Below, in pieces: positions 38,004-46,554 of a stretch of DNA of 64,000 nucleotides. Origin of the DNA: Methylobacterium sp. B4 (GTDB lineage: Bacteria > Pseudomonadota > Alphaproteobacteria > Rhizobiales > Beijerinckiaceae); NCBI RefSeq assembly GCF_003201865.1, contig NZ_QJJJ01000022.1:1-64000 (forward strand), written 5' to 3'. A program made the translations under genes and the position numbers. Each line of letters begins with the position of its first letter. Positions within the stretch are counted from its first letter, which is position 1. Below the pieces are notes generated by a model. The model was not told the DNA's origin and did not search any database. It worked only from the letters and a program-made list of their open reading frames with translations.

Positions 38004-40103
38004 ATGATGCCGAACCGCACAGACGACGCCGACATCATGTACCGCCTGCTGGGGCAAGGCGTGGCGGACTACGCGATCTACATGCTGTCGCCCGACGGGA
38101 CGGTGGCCAATTGGAACGCTGGTGCTCAGCGGACCAAGGGCTACGCCGCGGACGAGATCGTGGGACGCCACTTCTCCTGCTTCTTCACCTCCGAGGACAG
38201 AGCGGCGGGATGGCCGGAGACCGGTCTCAGGACGGCGCGGGAAACCGGCCGCTTCGAGACGGAGGGCTGGCGCCTGCGCAAGGACGGCACGCGGTTCTGG
38301 GCGCACGTGGTAATCGACGCGCTCTACGACGAGGGCCTGTTCATCGGCTTTGCCAAGATCATCCGCGACTGCACGGAGCGGCGGGCCGCCACCGTCGAAC
38401 TCGAAGCGGCCCTCGCCAACCTCGATCTCGCCCTGTCGAACATGGCCCAGGGCCTCGCGCTCATCGACGCTGAGGGGCGCGTGGTGCTCGCCAACGAGCG
38501 GATGCACGAGGTTCTGTTGCGGCCGGGCCGCGCCGTGCTGACCGGCGCGGCGATACGGAGCGTGCTGGGCGACGCTCTCAACGAGGCCGCCGCAACCAGC
38601 TACGTGACGGACCACCTGCGGCCCGATCTCGACCTGCTCAAACCGACGGTCTCGGAGATCGCGCACCGGGATCGCATCCTGCTGGTCACGACCCGGCGGT
38701 TGGCGGATGGCGGTTGGGTCTCGACCTTCGCCGACGTGACCGAGCGGCGCCGCTTCGAGGAGCGGATCCGGCACCTCGCCCGGCACGATCCGCTGACCGA
38801 CCTCCCCAACCGCGCGACGCTCCATCAGGTGCTGAGCGCGCGGCTCGCCTCGGAAGCCGGGCAGCCCTGCGCGGTGCTCTACGTCGATCTCGACCGCTTC
38901 AAGCCGATCAACGACACGTTCGGCCACGCGGTGGGCGACAGGCTGCTCCAGGAGGTTGCCGGGCGGCTCCGGCGCGCGGTGCGTCCGCCGGACGTGGTGG
39001 CGCGGCTCGGTGGCGACGAGTTCGCCCTGATGATCGGGCTCGCCGACGCGCAGGGGCCGGACAGTACGGCCCAGCGGGTTCTCGATGCCCTCAACCAGCC
39101 CTACGCGATCGAACGGCTGTCGCTGCGGGTGGGTGCCAGCATCGGCATCGCCCAGTTCCCGCTGGCGGGGACCGATCCCGACACGCTGCTGCGCAGCGCC
39201 GACCTCGCCCTCTACGAAGCCAAGCGAAGCGGGCCGAACCGGTATGCCTTCTACGATCCGGCGATGGGCGACCGCGCGGCGGCGCGGACGAGCCTTGAGG
39301 CCGATCTTCGCCGGGCGCTGGAGGACCGCGCCTTCGTCCTCCACTACCAGCCGGTCGTCCGGGCCCGGACCGGCGCGACCATCGGCTTCGAGGCGCTGCT
39401 GCGCTGGAACCGCCCGAACGGCGCGCCGATCTCCCCCGCCGATTTCGTTCCGATCGCCGAGGAGGCAGGCCTGATGCCGGAACTCGGCGCCTGGGTTCTG
39501 GCCGAGGCCTGCCGTGAGGCCGTCCGCTGGCCTGCCCATCTCATGGTGGCGGTCAACGTCTCGGCGACGCAGCTGCGCAACACATGCTTCATCCGCACGG
39601 TCGAGCGGGCGCTCGCCGAGAGCGGTCTGGCGCCCCACCGCCTCGAGATCGAGATCACCGAGACGGCGGTTCTGGAAAACCGCGATCTCACCCTGGGCCT
39701 GCTCCGGCAGTTGCGCGGCCTCGGTGTCATGATCGCGCTCGACGATTTCGGCACCGGCTACTCGTCCCTGAGCTTCGTTCACACCTTCCCGCTCACCCGC
39801 CTCAAGATCGACCGCAGCTTCGTCCGGGGCCTGGGCCAGGACCCGCAATCCACCGCGATCGTGCGCGCCATCATCGGGCTGTCGCGCAGCCTCGGACTTG
39901 CAGTCACGGCGGAGGGGGTCGAGACGGAGGAGCAGCGGCGGCTCCTCGCCCGGGAGCGCGGCCTGGACCTGCAAGGATTCCTGTTCGGCCGCCCGGAGGC
40001 AGAGGCCCGCTTCACCGACACGATGAAACCGCGCCGATCCAGGCTGCTCGCCGCCCCGCTCGATGAGCGGCGGGATCTCCGGGCACAGCCCGAAGCCGCC
40101 TGA
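38004..40103 (+). CDS. PAS-GGDEF-EAL cyclic-di-GMP enzyme
   Basis: 699 residues, no membrane helix. A PAS domain (about 10-125; IYMLSPDGTVANWNAGAQRT, heme/flavin-type sensing possible) is followed by a second PAS-like segment (about 140-255). The GGDEF domain has an intact active site GGDEF at 336-340 and the product-inhibition site RPPD at 327-330. The EAL domain has EAL at 463-465, DDFGTGYSSLSF and LKIDRSFVRGLG. Both catalytic domains look active, so it can make and break cyclic-di-GMP, probably switched by the PAS input. Two consecutive ATGs (38004, 38007). Confidence 0.92.
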   Translation: MMPNRTDDADIMYRLLGQGVADYAIYMLSPDGTVANWNAGAQRTKGYAADEIVGRHFSCFFTSEDRAAGWPETGLRTARETGRFETEGWRLRKDGTRFWAHVVIDALYDEGLFIGFAKIIRDCTERRAATVELEAALANLDLALSNMAQGLALIDAEGRVVLANERMHEVLLRPGRAVLTGAAIRSVLGDALNEAAATSYVTDHLRPDLDLLKPTVSEIAHRDRILLVTTRRLADGGWVSTFADVTERRRFEERIRHLARHDPLTDLPNRATLHQVLSARLASEAGQPCAVLYVDLDRFKPINDTFGHAVGDRLLQEVAGRLRRAVRPPDVVARLGGDEFALMIGLADAQGPDSTAQRVLDALNQPYAIERLSLRVGASIGIAQFPLAGTDPDTLLRSADLALYEAKRSGPNRYAFYDPAMGDRAAARTSLEADLRRALEDRAFVLHYQPVVRARTGATIGFEALLRWNRPNGAPISPADFVPIAEEAGLMPELGAWVLAEACREAVRWPAHLMVAVNVSATQLRNTCFIRTVERALAESGLAPHRLEIEITETAVLENRDLTLGLLRQLRGLGVMIALDDFGTGYSSLSFVHTFPLTRLKIDRSFVRGLGQDPQSTAIVRAIIGLSRSLGLAVTAEGVETEEQRRLLARERGLDLQGFLFGRPEAEARFTDTMKPRRSRLLAAPLDERRDLRAQPEAA

Positions 40104-40311
40104 GCGGCATCCGACCGTCCACCGTCCCGATACTGGACCGCCCCATGCTTTGAGACCGACAATCCGGCTGGGCTCGGTCTCAATGCTGATCTTCCGGGGT
40201 CGGGCGAAGATCAATTGCGCACAATATTTGAGCGAAGACCGTGACGAGCGTGCCGCGCATCCATTCCCACGCTTGCGCCGTCCCGAACTGGCTGATAGCG
40301 GGTTGCGGTGA

Positions 40312-40387
40312 GCCGGTTTAGCTCAGTTGGTAGAGCACCCGCCTTGTAAGCGGTAGGTCGCGAGTTCGAGTCCCGCAACCGGCACCA
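40312..40387 (+). tRNA. tRNA-Thr (anticodon UGU)
   Basis: A 76-base cloverleaf: acceptor arms GCCGGTT and AACCGGC, discriminator A and encoded CCA (40385-40387). D arm GCTC-AGTTGGTAGA-GC, anticodon loop CTTGTAA with TGT, T loop TTCGAGT. Two weak pairs are visible: C-U at the top of the anticodon stem (40338 with 40354) and A-C in the T stem (GCGAG against CCCGC). It reads ACA and probably other threonine codons. Confidence 0.95.
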
Positions 40388-40710
40388 CCTCCAACATCCG
40401 AACCTATCCTTCCGAGATTTCGTCGGCGCGATTTCGTCGGCGCCATCACCCGTCCCGCCTCTGCCGGGTGCGGTGGACCGGCCCATGGGCACTCGGCTTC
40501 AGGCATCTGGCAGAGCGTCGCTTCCCCAAGGTCCCGCGATCGTGATCTTGGATTTGGACAACGCGGTCTTTCCCGTTCCCGGCCGGATGGAAATTCTGGA
40601 TTGGTAACTTATGAGGGTGCAGGAGGGGAGTCGGCGATGCTCATCTTGCAAAGCCTCTGCAGTTTTCGATGCTTCCCACGGTTCCCAATTCGGATAAGCG
40701 ACTCGGACGC
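40388..40710 (+). other. gap after tRNA; strong ribosome site with short overlapping frame
   Basis: Between the tRNA and the membrane hydrolase. AGGAGGGGAG at 40621-40630 is an excellent ribosome site followed by ATG 40637. That frame has only 29 codons (MLILQSLCSFRCFPRFPIRI...), ends at 40726 and overlaps the hydrolase start at 40711 in another frame. It may be a leader that delivers ribosomes to the weakly marked hydrolase start. Nothing else is seen here. Confidence 0.35.
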
Positions 40711-41988
40711 ATGGAACAGTCGCTGAGCTTCACGCCGCCGGATCTGCAGGAGGCGCGTTGCGAGCCGGTCAGGCGCCGGCACGTCTTCTATGTTCCGGGA
40801 TACGATCCGGAGGCGCGGACCCGTTACCGTCTGCTCTTCGTGCGTGAATGGGCCCGCTACATCAAACGCTTCGGCGTCGGAAAGCGGGCGATCTCCTGCG
40901 CGCAGCTGAGCGGCGACGGACTCGTGCAGAGCTGGACCGTAAGTGCGCCCGAGCAGGGGCAGGGGGCCGAGACCCGCTACGACGTTCTGCTGTGGGACGA
41001 CATCGTCGCCCGGGACTTCGCCCGCTCCCGCTTCGTCAGCGTCGCGCTCCTCGTCATCGGGACGCTCCAATCCATCTCGACCGGATTGCTGTTCCGCTTC
41101 TACCGGCTGAACTGGAAGTACGGCAACGTCATCCTCTACCCCTTCGTGATGGTGGCGCTCCTCACCCTCGCCTCCGCCGCCATCGGGGTCGCGGTCTACG
41201 CCCATCTCGGGGATTGGTTCGGCCACAGCCTCCGACTGCCCATCTGGGTCTCGCTCCCGCTGGCCGTGGCGGTGGGCATCCTCTGGATCAAGGCGATCGA
41301 AGCCTTCCTCAATCGCATCTTCTTCTGGCAGTTGCTGAACGATTGGGTCTTCAACTGGCAGCATGGCCGCGGCGGACGGCCCGATTACGAGCAGCGCCTC
41401 GAGGCCTTCGCGGGCTACGTTCAGTCCTGCCTCGCGGCGCGGGCTGCGGCGGGCGAAGCGCCCGACGAGATCATGATCGTCGGTCATTCCTCCGGGGGGC
41501 TGACGGCGGCCGAGGTCGCAGCCCGCCTGCTCGCCCGCGATTCCGAACTCGGCGCGTCGGGGGCGAGCCTGTCGCTGGTGACGTTGGGTTCGGGCCTGCC
41601 CCTCGTCGCCCTCCAGCCGAAAGCGGACCGTCTGCGGGCGGAGATCACGGGACTCGTCACGGATCGGCGCATCGTCTGGTGCGACTTCCAGGCGCCGCAG
41701 GACTGGATGAACTTCCCGGGCTTCAATCCACTGCGCCATCTCGATCTCGGCCTCTGCGGACGGCCGGTCGCCAATCCCCTGGTCCGCTCGGCGCGCTTCC
41801 GGGACGTGCTGAGTCCGGAGACCTACCGGCGGGTGCGCTTCCGCCCCTTCCGCATGCACTTCCAGTTCCTGCTCGCGAACGAGCGGCACGGAGACTACGA
41901 CTTCTTCGCAATGACACTCGGGCCGCAACGCCTCCGCGAGCGGGTGCTCGACCCCGCCGGCAGTCTCGAACCGGCCCTGCCGCTCTGA
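40711..41988 (+). CDS. membrane protein with alpha/beta-hydrolase (lipase-like) domain
   Basis: 425 residues from ATG 40711 (ATG 40669 would add 14). The first third is soluble. Two or three membrane helices follow (ILYPFVMVALLTLASAAIGV; IWVSLPLAVAVGILWIKAIE, and possibly SVALLVIGTLQSI). After these comes a lipase-type nucleophile elbow, IVGHSSGGLTAAEVAARLL, with Ser in GHSSG, then SLVTLGSGLPLVALQP. The likely His near the end (HGDYDFF) completes a possible triad. Family unknown to me; substrate unknown. Conserved CDFQAPQDWMNF suggests a defined family. Confidence 0.75.
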   Translation: MEQSLSFTPPDLQEARCEPVRRRHVFYVPGYDPEARTRYRLLFVREWARYIKRFGVGKRAISCAQLSGDGLVQSWTVSAPEQGQGAETRYDVLLWDDIVARDFARSRFVSVALLVIGTLQSISTGLLFRFYRLNWKYGNVILYPFVMVALLTLASAAIGVAVYAHLGDWFGHSLRLPIWVSLPLAVAVGILWIKAIEAFLNRIFFWQLLNDWVFNWQHGRGGRPDYEQRLEAFAGYVQSCLAARAAAGEAPDEIMIVGHSSGGLTAAEVAARLLARDSELGASGASLSLVTLGSGLPLVALQPKADRLRAEITGLVTDRRIVWCDFQAPQDWMNFPGFNPLRHLDLGLCGRPVANPLVRSARFRDVLSPETYRRVRFRPFRMHFQFLLANERHGDYDFFAMTLGPQRLRERVLDPAGSLEPALPL

Positions 41989-42031
41989 CCGGGCGCCAAC
42001 CCGCGCCGACGAGCGAAGCAGAAGCCGGGTC

Positions 42032-42059
42032 AAGGGGTCCCGGTCCGGAACCCCTTTTT
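42032..42059 (+). terminator. terminator of the membrane hydrolase gene
   Basis: AAGGGGT, loop region CCCGGTCCGGA, then ACCCCTT and TTT: a 7-bp stem with inner GC pairs and a T tract, 43 bases after the stop. Confidence 0.75.
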
Positions 42060-42070
42060 CGGACGCGACG

Positions 42071-42847
42071 CTAGAGTTCGAAGCGATCCACCTCGCCGAG
42101 CAGGGTGACGAAGGCACCTGCGCCGTGCGCGAGGGCGGTCTCTCCCGCTTCCGCCGTGCCGAGCCGGGCGTCGCCGAGAGCTCCCGAAGGGTGGAGGTCC
42201 TGCGTCTTCCACGCGAAGGCCGCCGGGCGGCCGGCCCGCAGCAGCGTGAAGTCCCGCTCCATCGCCAGGGTCCTGGGCTCGAAATCCGCGACCTGTTCCC
42301 GCCGCACCAGATCCGGGCGCAGGGCCAGCATCAGCGCGGTCTCGATGCCGCCCGCATGGATGCCGTGGCGGATCTCGTCGGCCGGGAACAGACCCTCGGG
42401 CAGGCCGAGCCGACTCCACGAAGTCGTCACCGCGACCATCCCGAACCGATCGCGAAGCGCGCCGGCCACGAGGTCGATGAGCGCGCTGTTGCCCCCGTGC
42501 GAGGAGACGATCACGAGTTTCCGGCAGCCGGCCCGGTGCAGGCCGGCGCCGATCTCCGTCCAAGCGGCCAGGGCGGTCCCGGCGCTCAGGGTCAGCGTGC
42601 CGGGGAACGCGTCGTGTTCATCGGATTTGCCCACTGCCTGGACCGGCAGCAGCAGCACGTCGAGCCCCTCGGGCACGAGCCGCGCGACCCGCTCCAGATA
42701 CCCGGCCGCGATGTAGGTGTCGGTACCCAGAGGGAGATGCGGTCCGTGCTGCTCCACCGCCGCCACCGGAAGCACGGCGATGGTCCGGCTCATGTCACGA
42801 GCGCGGATCTCCTCCGTCGTCAGGTCGAGCCAGGATCGCGCCGGCAT
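42071..42847 (-). CDS. creatininase-family amidohydrolase
   Basis: 258 residues. The creatininase fold's metal ligands are visible: Glu and His in VEQHGPHLPLGTD (near residue 31), SSHGGN near 115 and the downstream GIHAGGIETALML. Members include creatininase, mycofactocin peptidase MftE and formamide hydrolase ArfB. None of the mycofactocin genes is adjacent, so the substrate is unknown; a cyclic amide or formamide is likely. ATG 42847 with GAGGA; cytoplasmic. Confidence 0.88.
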   Translation of the reverse strand: MPARSWLDLTTEEIRARDMSRTIAVLPVAAVEQHGPHLPLGTDTYIAAGYLERVARLVPEGLDVLLLPVQAVGKSDEHDAFPGTLTLSAGTALAAWTEIGAGLHRAGCRKLVIVSSHGGNSALIDLVAGALRDRFGMVAVTTSWSRLGLPEGLFPADEIRHGIHAGGIETALMLALRPDLVRREQVADFEPRTLAMERDFTLLRAGRPAAFAWKTQDLHPSGALGDARLGTAEAGETALAHGAGAFVTLLGEVDRFEL

Positions 42848-43342
42848 GGTCTGGTCCTCGGGGTGTCGGCTCGACCGGGATGACGGTCCGGTTCGGGACA
42901 AGGCGAAGTCGATTGGGCAGCCCTGAAGGTAGGCCGTTACGCGGGGCATGCGGGTCTGGGATAGCGGAAACCGGCCTCCGCGCCAGGACCTTGTCATGAC
43001 CGCAGCGCCTCGAACGAACCGGCGGCGGACCGAGGCGGTGCTTCACTTCGCGCTGTCCGGCCCGCACGGCATCACCCGCTCACTATTCAAAACCCCTGTA
43101 AATCCGCGCAACCTGTCCGGGTTCAGCTTGATCTGACCGCCGTGACCCAGCCTCCTGCGAGCACATTCGGTACGCCGCCCGATGCGGAGGGGCGGTCTGC
43201 GACTACCGCAGCATCGACTAGGACGTGACCGAGCGGCTGCGCCAAGCCGTGCTCGGCCGCGCCGATCATGTCCTCTACGACACCAGGGCGGAAGGGAAGC
43301 GGGAGCGGGCGCCCACCGCCGCCCGCCCCCGCCGGGTCGTGA
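42848..43342. other. 495-base gap without a convincing gene
   Basis: A plus-strand frame at 42996-43136 (46 residues starting MTAAPRTNRRRTEAVLHFAL) has no ribosome site. Another plus frame (GTG 43225 to 43356) ends in PRRVVIIGG and a stop, which looks like a FAD/NAD-binding start (VVIIGGG) cut short; it may be the relic of a flavoprotein gene. Both are too weak to call genes. Upstream signals for the creatininase gene lie near 42850-42900. Confidence 0.35.
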
Positions 43343-43723
43343 TCATCGGCGGCTGACCAGCCAGCCGAGTCCGAAGGCCGCCGCGGCAACGAGGGCCAGC
43401 GTCGTGCCGCGGTTCTCGTCGGCGCGGCTGGCCAGGGCCCGGCCGCGCCGGTGCGCCTCGTCGCGATATTGGCGACCGCGGGTCTGGGCTTCGTCGCGCA
43501 GATGCCGGCCGCGGGAGGCCGCTTCGTCGGCAAAACGGTAGCCTTCCTCGTAGATCTCCTCCGCCCGCTCGCGAGTGCGGCCGTAGCGAGACTGCGCCAC
43601 GCCGGCGATCTGCTCGTAGGCGCCCTCCACCTGCGGCCGGGCTCGCCCCGACACGGCGCCGAGCACCGTGCGGCCTCGTCCCTTGAGGTTGCGGATGTTG
43701 CCCTCGATCCGGTCCCTGTTCAT
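43343..43723 (-). CDS. CsbD-like protein with C-terminal membrane anchor
   Basis: 126 residues. The first part (MNRDRIEGNIRNLKGRGRTV...) follows the CsbD stress-protein start. The middle is a highly charged helix (YGRTRERAEEIYEEGYRFAD, RGRQYRDEAHRRGRALASRA). The end is a single membrane span (TTLALVAAAAFGLGWLVSRR), as in the ribosome-associated ElaB/YqjD inner-membrane proteins. The mixed architecture is unusual. AGGGAT precedes ATG 43723. The role is probably in general stress, next to a true CsbD gene. Confidence 0.8.
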   Translation of the reverse strand: MNRDRIEGNIRNLKGRGRTVLGAVSGRARPQVEGAYEQIAGVAQSRYGRTRERAEEIYEEGYRFADEAASRGRHLRDEAQTRGRQYRDEAHRRGRALASRADENRGTTLALVAAAAFGLGWLVSRR

Positions 43724-43780
43724 GGCCGATCCCTGTCTCGTGAAAATGGGTTTCGCCGCGCCGCGCATCGTCCCGGACCC

Positions 43781-43815
43781 CGAAACGAAGAAGCCGCACC
43801 CGGTCGGGTGCGGCT
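43781..43815 (-). terminator. terminator of the CsbD gene
   Basis: On the minus strand: AGCCGCACCC, loop GACC, GGGTGCGGCT, then TCTTCGTTTCG. A perfect 10-bp stem, 42 bases past the CsbD stop, separating it from the downstream CsbD-like anchored protein gene. Confidence 0.85.
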
Positions 43816-43856
43816 CCGGCCGTCGTGCTTCTCGCGAAGCGTGATCGATACGATCC

Positions 43857-44060
43857 TCAGAGCTTGTTCTTGACCGCGTCCGCCGCGTTCTTGACGCCGT
43901 CCTTGGCCTCGCCGACGGTCCGCTGGGTCTTGCCCTCGAGTTCCTGCGCCTTGCCTTCGGCCTGCAGCTTCTCGTTGCCGGTCACGTTGCCGACGCCCTG
44001 CTTGATGTTGCCGGCCGCCTCGTTGGCGATGCCCTTGAGCTTGTCGGTGGTGCTGCTCAT
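43857..44060 (-). CDS. CsbD family stress protein
   Basis: 67 residues: MSSTTDKLKGIANEAAGNIK, then NVTGNEKLQAEGKAQELEGK and repeats of an Ala/Lys/Glu-rich helix. This is the CsbD family, small hydrophilic proteins induced by general stress; molecular function unknown. GGAGA precedes ATG 44060. A strong terminator follows. In alphaproteobacteria such genes are often controlled by the general stress sigma factor EcfG, but no clear promoter element was read here. Confidence 0.92.
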   Translation of the reverse strand: MSSTTDKLKGIANEAAGNIKQGVGNVTGNEKLQAEGKAQELEGKTQRTVGEAKDGVKNAADAVKNKL

Positions 44061-44178
44061 CGCTCGTCTCCGCTGTGATCACTTGCGCCGCTCGCCGGCG
44101 CGCTCGGCAAGCTGAACGATGGGCGGACGGCTTGGTTCCAATCCTATGTTACGGGGTGTGCTGTGGCACCTGCCCGCA

Positions 44179-44192
44179 TAATGAATGCATTA
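44179..44192. promoter_or_regulatory. inverted repeat upstream of the oxalate operon
   Basis: TAATG-AATG-CATTA, perfect 5-base arms, about 160 bases upstream of the OxlT-type gene. The word GCATAATGA at 44177-44185 also occurs at 264-272, upstream of the OxlT paralog at the left edge. A common regulator is possible but not shown. Confidence 0.35.
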
Positions 44193-44351
44193 CGAGTTTG
44201 ACGTTCAAAAAATATCTGCGCAGCGGCCAAATATTTTCCTGTCAGAGTCCGGCGCCCGACCGGTTACGTATGCGGTATCCAAAATTCCATAAAGGCTCGC
44301 CCGGACACGAAGTCCGGCATGCCAAGAAAAGTCGAGATTGAGGTCCGCCCC

Positions 44352-45662
44352 ATGGCCGTTGAAGCCGCCGATCCATTGCCCGGCGCAGGCGCTTATTCCG
44401 CAGCCTCCGGTGATTCACCCTTCGGTGGACGCTGGGGGCAGCTGATCCTCGGTGTACTGTGCATGTCGATGATCGCCAACCTGCAGTACGGCTGGACGCT
44501 GTTCGTCAACCCGATCAACGACAAGTACCAGTGGGGCAAGCCGGCGATCCAGATCGCCTTCACGATCTTCGTTCTCACCGAGACCTGGCTGGTGCCGATC
44601 GAGGGTTGGTTCGTCGACAAGTACGGCCCGAAGGTCGTCACGCTGTTCGGCGGTGCGCTGTGTGCGATCGGCTGGGCGATGAACTCGGTCGCCGACTCGC
44701 TGTGGTTCCTCTATCTCGCCGCCGCCATCAGCGGCATCGGCGCGGGCGCGGTCTACGGGACCTGCGTCGGCAACGCCCTCAAGTGGTTCCCCGATCGCCG
44801 GGGCCTCGCCGCCGGCCTCACCGCCGCGGGCTTCGGTGCGGGCTCGGCCCTCACCGTGATCCCGATCGCCGCGATGATCCGCGACAGCGGCTACGAGCAG
44901 ACCTTCCTCGCCTTCGGCCTCGGTCAGGGCATCGTCGTGATGGTCGCCGCGCTGCTGCTCTCCTCGCCGAGTGCCGCCTACAAGGAGCGGATGCTCGCCG
45001 GGCGCGTCTCGCCGAACGCGACGAGTCGCCGCCAGTACTCCTCCGCCGAGATGGTGCGTACCCCGGTCTTCTGGCTGATGTACGCGATGTTCGTGATGAT
45101 GGCCGCCGGCGGCCTGATGGCGACTGCGTCGCTCGCGCCCATCGCCCGGGATTTCGAGGTCGATTCGATCCCCGTCTCGCTGATGGGCCTGACCCTGCCG
45201 GCGTTGACCTTCGCGCTCACCATCGACCGGGTCCTCAACGGCGTGACGCGGCCGGTCTTCGGCTGGATCTCCGACCGGATCGGGCGTGAGAACACCATGT
45301 TCCTCGCCTTCATGGTCGAGGGCGCGGGCATCCTGGCGCTCGGCATGTTCGCCCATTCGCCGATGGCCTTCGTGCTGCTGACCGGTCTCGTGTTCTTTGC
45401 CTGGGGCGAGATCTACTCGCTGTTCCCCTCGACCTGCGCCGACACCTACGGCGACAAGAACGCCACCGCCAATGCCGGCCTGCTCTACACCGCCAAGGGC
45501 ACGGCCTCGCTGATGCTGCCCGCCTTCCTGGCGATCCAGACCGCGACCGGCTCCTGGCAGAACGTGTTCTATCTCGCCTCGGGCATGGCCTTCATCGCCG
45601 GCTTCCTCGCGCTCTTCGTGCTCAAGCCGATGCGCGCCCGCTTCGTCGCCCGCAGCCAGTGA
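44352..45662 (+). CDS. oxlT: oxalate/formate antiporter, MFS (OxlT type)
   Basis: 436 residues with twelve membrane helices. Sequence blocks typical of OxlT: IANLQYGWTLFVNPIND, TETWLVPIEGWFVDKYGP, YGTCVGNALKWFPDRRGLA, and the charged helix residues in DRVLNGVTRPVFGWISDRIG and LLYTAKGTASLMLPAF, where the Lys corresponds to the essential lysine of helix 11. It would import oxalate in exchange for formate, which also helps proton motive force. It is the first gene of an oxalate cluster. ATG 44352 has GAGG upstream; ATG 44319 would add 11 residues. Confidence 0.9.
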   Translation: MAVEAADPLPGAGAYSAASGDSPFGGRWGQLILGVLCMSMIANLQYGWTLFVNPINDKYQWGKPAIQIAFTIFVLTETWLVPIEGWFVDKYGPKVVTLFGGALCAIGWAMNSVADSLWFLYLAAAISGIGAGAVYGTCVGNALKWFPDRRGLAAGLTAAGFGAGSALTVIPIAAMIRDSGYEQTFLAFGLGQGIVVMVAALLLSSPSAAYKERMLAGRVSPNATSRRQYSSAEMVRTPVFWLMYAMFVMMAAGGLMATASLAPIARDFEVDSIPVSLMGLTLPALTFALTIDRVLNGVTRPVFGWISDRIGRENTMFLAFMVEGAGILALGMFAHSPMAFVLLTGLVFFAWGEIYSLFPSTCADTYGDKNATANAGLLYTAKGTASLMLPAFLAIQTATGSWQNVFYLASGMAFIAGFLALFVLKPMRARFVARSQ

Positions 45663-45673
45663 GGACCGCAGCC

Positions 45674-46450
45674 GTGACGCGCTGGATCGGATTCATCCAT
45701 GATGGCGAGCACGGCTTCGGCCGGCTCGACGGTGACCGGATCGAGGTCTGCGAGGGCGACCTGTTCGGTCGGAACGCCCCGACGGGGCAGGTGCTGCCGC
45801 TCGACGCGGTGCGTCTGGACCTGCCCTGCCGGCCCACCAAGATGATCGCCCTGTGGAACAACTTCGGGGGGCTCATGGAGAAGCTGGACCTCTCCCGGCC
45901 CGAGGCGCCTCTGTTCCTGATCAAGCCCGCCAACACCTACCGGCCCTCCGGTGCGGTGGTGGCGGTGCCCGAAGCCTCGGGCCGGGCGCTCTACGAGGGT
46001 GAACTCGGCATCGTCATCGGCGCGGTCCCGGGCAAGAGCGCTCGCGACCTCACCGAGGAGGAGGCCACGCAGCACGTCTTCGGCTTCACCTGCGTGAACG
46101 ACGTCACCTCCGCCGCGATCCTCAAGGCGGATGCGAGCTTCACGCAATGGGCCCGGGCCAAGGGGCTGGACGGCTTCGGCCCGTTCGGCCCGGTCATCGC
46201 CACCGGGCTCGATCCGGCGACGCTGACCGTGCGCACCCTGGTCAACGGGCGCGAGCGGCAGAGCTTTCCCATCAGCGACATGCTGATCCCGGTGGCGCGG
46301 CTCGTGGCCCAGCTCTCGCAGGGCATGACGCTGGAGCCGGGCGACGTCATCGCCTGCGGCACCTCGGTCGGCTCCGGGCCGATCCCCAAGGGTGCCACGG
46401 TGGAGATCGTGATCGACGGAATCGGTACGCTGTCGAATCGGTTCGAGTAG
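45674..46450 (+). CDS. fumarylacetoacetate hydrolase-family protein
   Basis: 258 residues. The FAH fold's metal site is visible: Glu in ALYEGELGIVIG (two Glu residues) and Asp in CVNDVTSAAILK, with GPFGPVIATGLDPATLTVRT and GDVIACGTSVGSGPI following. Members hydrolyse acylpyruvates, decarboxylate oxaloacetate or act as isomerases. Placed between the oxalate antiporter and the reductase, a role on a C2-C4 dicarboxylate is inferred. GTG 45674 has GAGGA 8 bases upstream; GTG 45659, overlapping the antiporter stop, is the alternative. Confidence 0.85.
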   Translation: MTRWIGFIHDGEHGFGRLDGDRIEVCEGDLFGRNAPTGQVLPLDAVRLDLPCRPTKMIALWNNFGGLMEKLDLSRPEAPLFLIKPANTYRPSGAVVAVPEASGRALYEGELGIVIGAVPGKSARDLTEEEATQHVFGFTCVNDVTSAAILKADASFTQWARAKGLDGFGPFGPVIATGLDPATLTVRTLVNGRERQSFPISDMLIPVARLVAQLSQGMTLEPGDVIACGTSVGSGPIPKGATVEIVIDGIGTLSNRFE

Positions 46451-46554
46451 ACGACAACTGACGAGAACGTGGCCTCCGCGTCCGGACGAAACTGGCCCCG
46501 AGGGGCGTTGATGGTTTTGCCGGCGGAGCGAGACACGCAGCACGGGTGAGAGAC

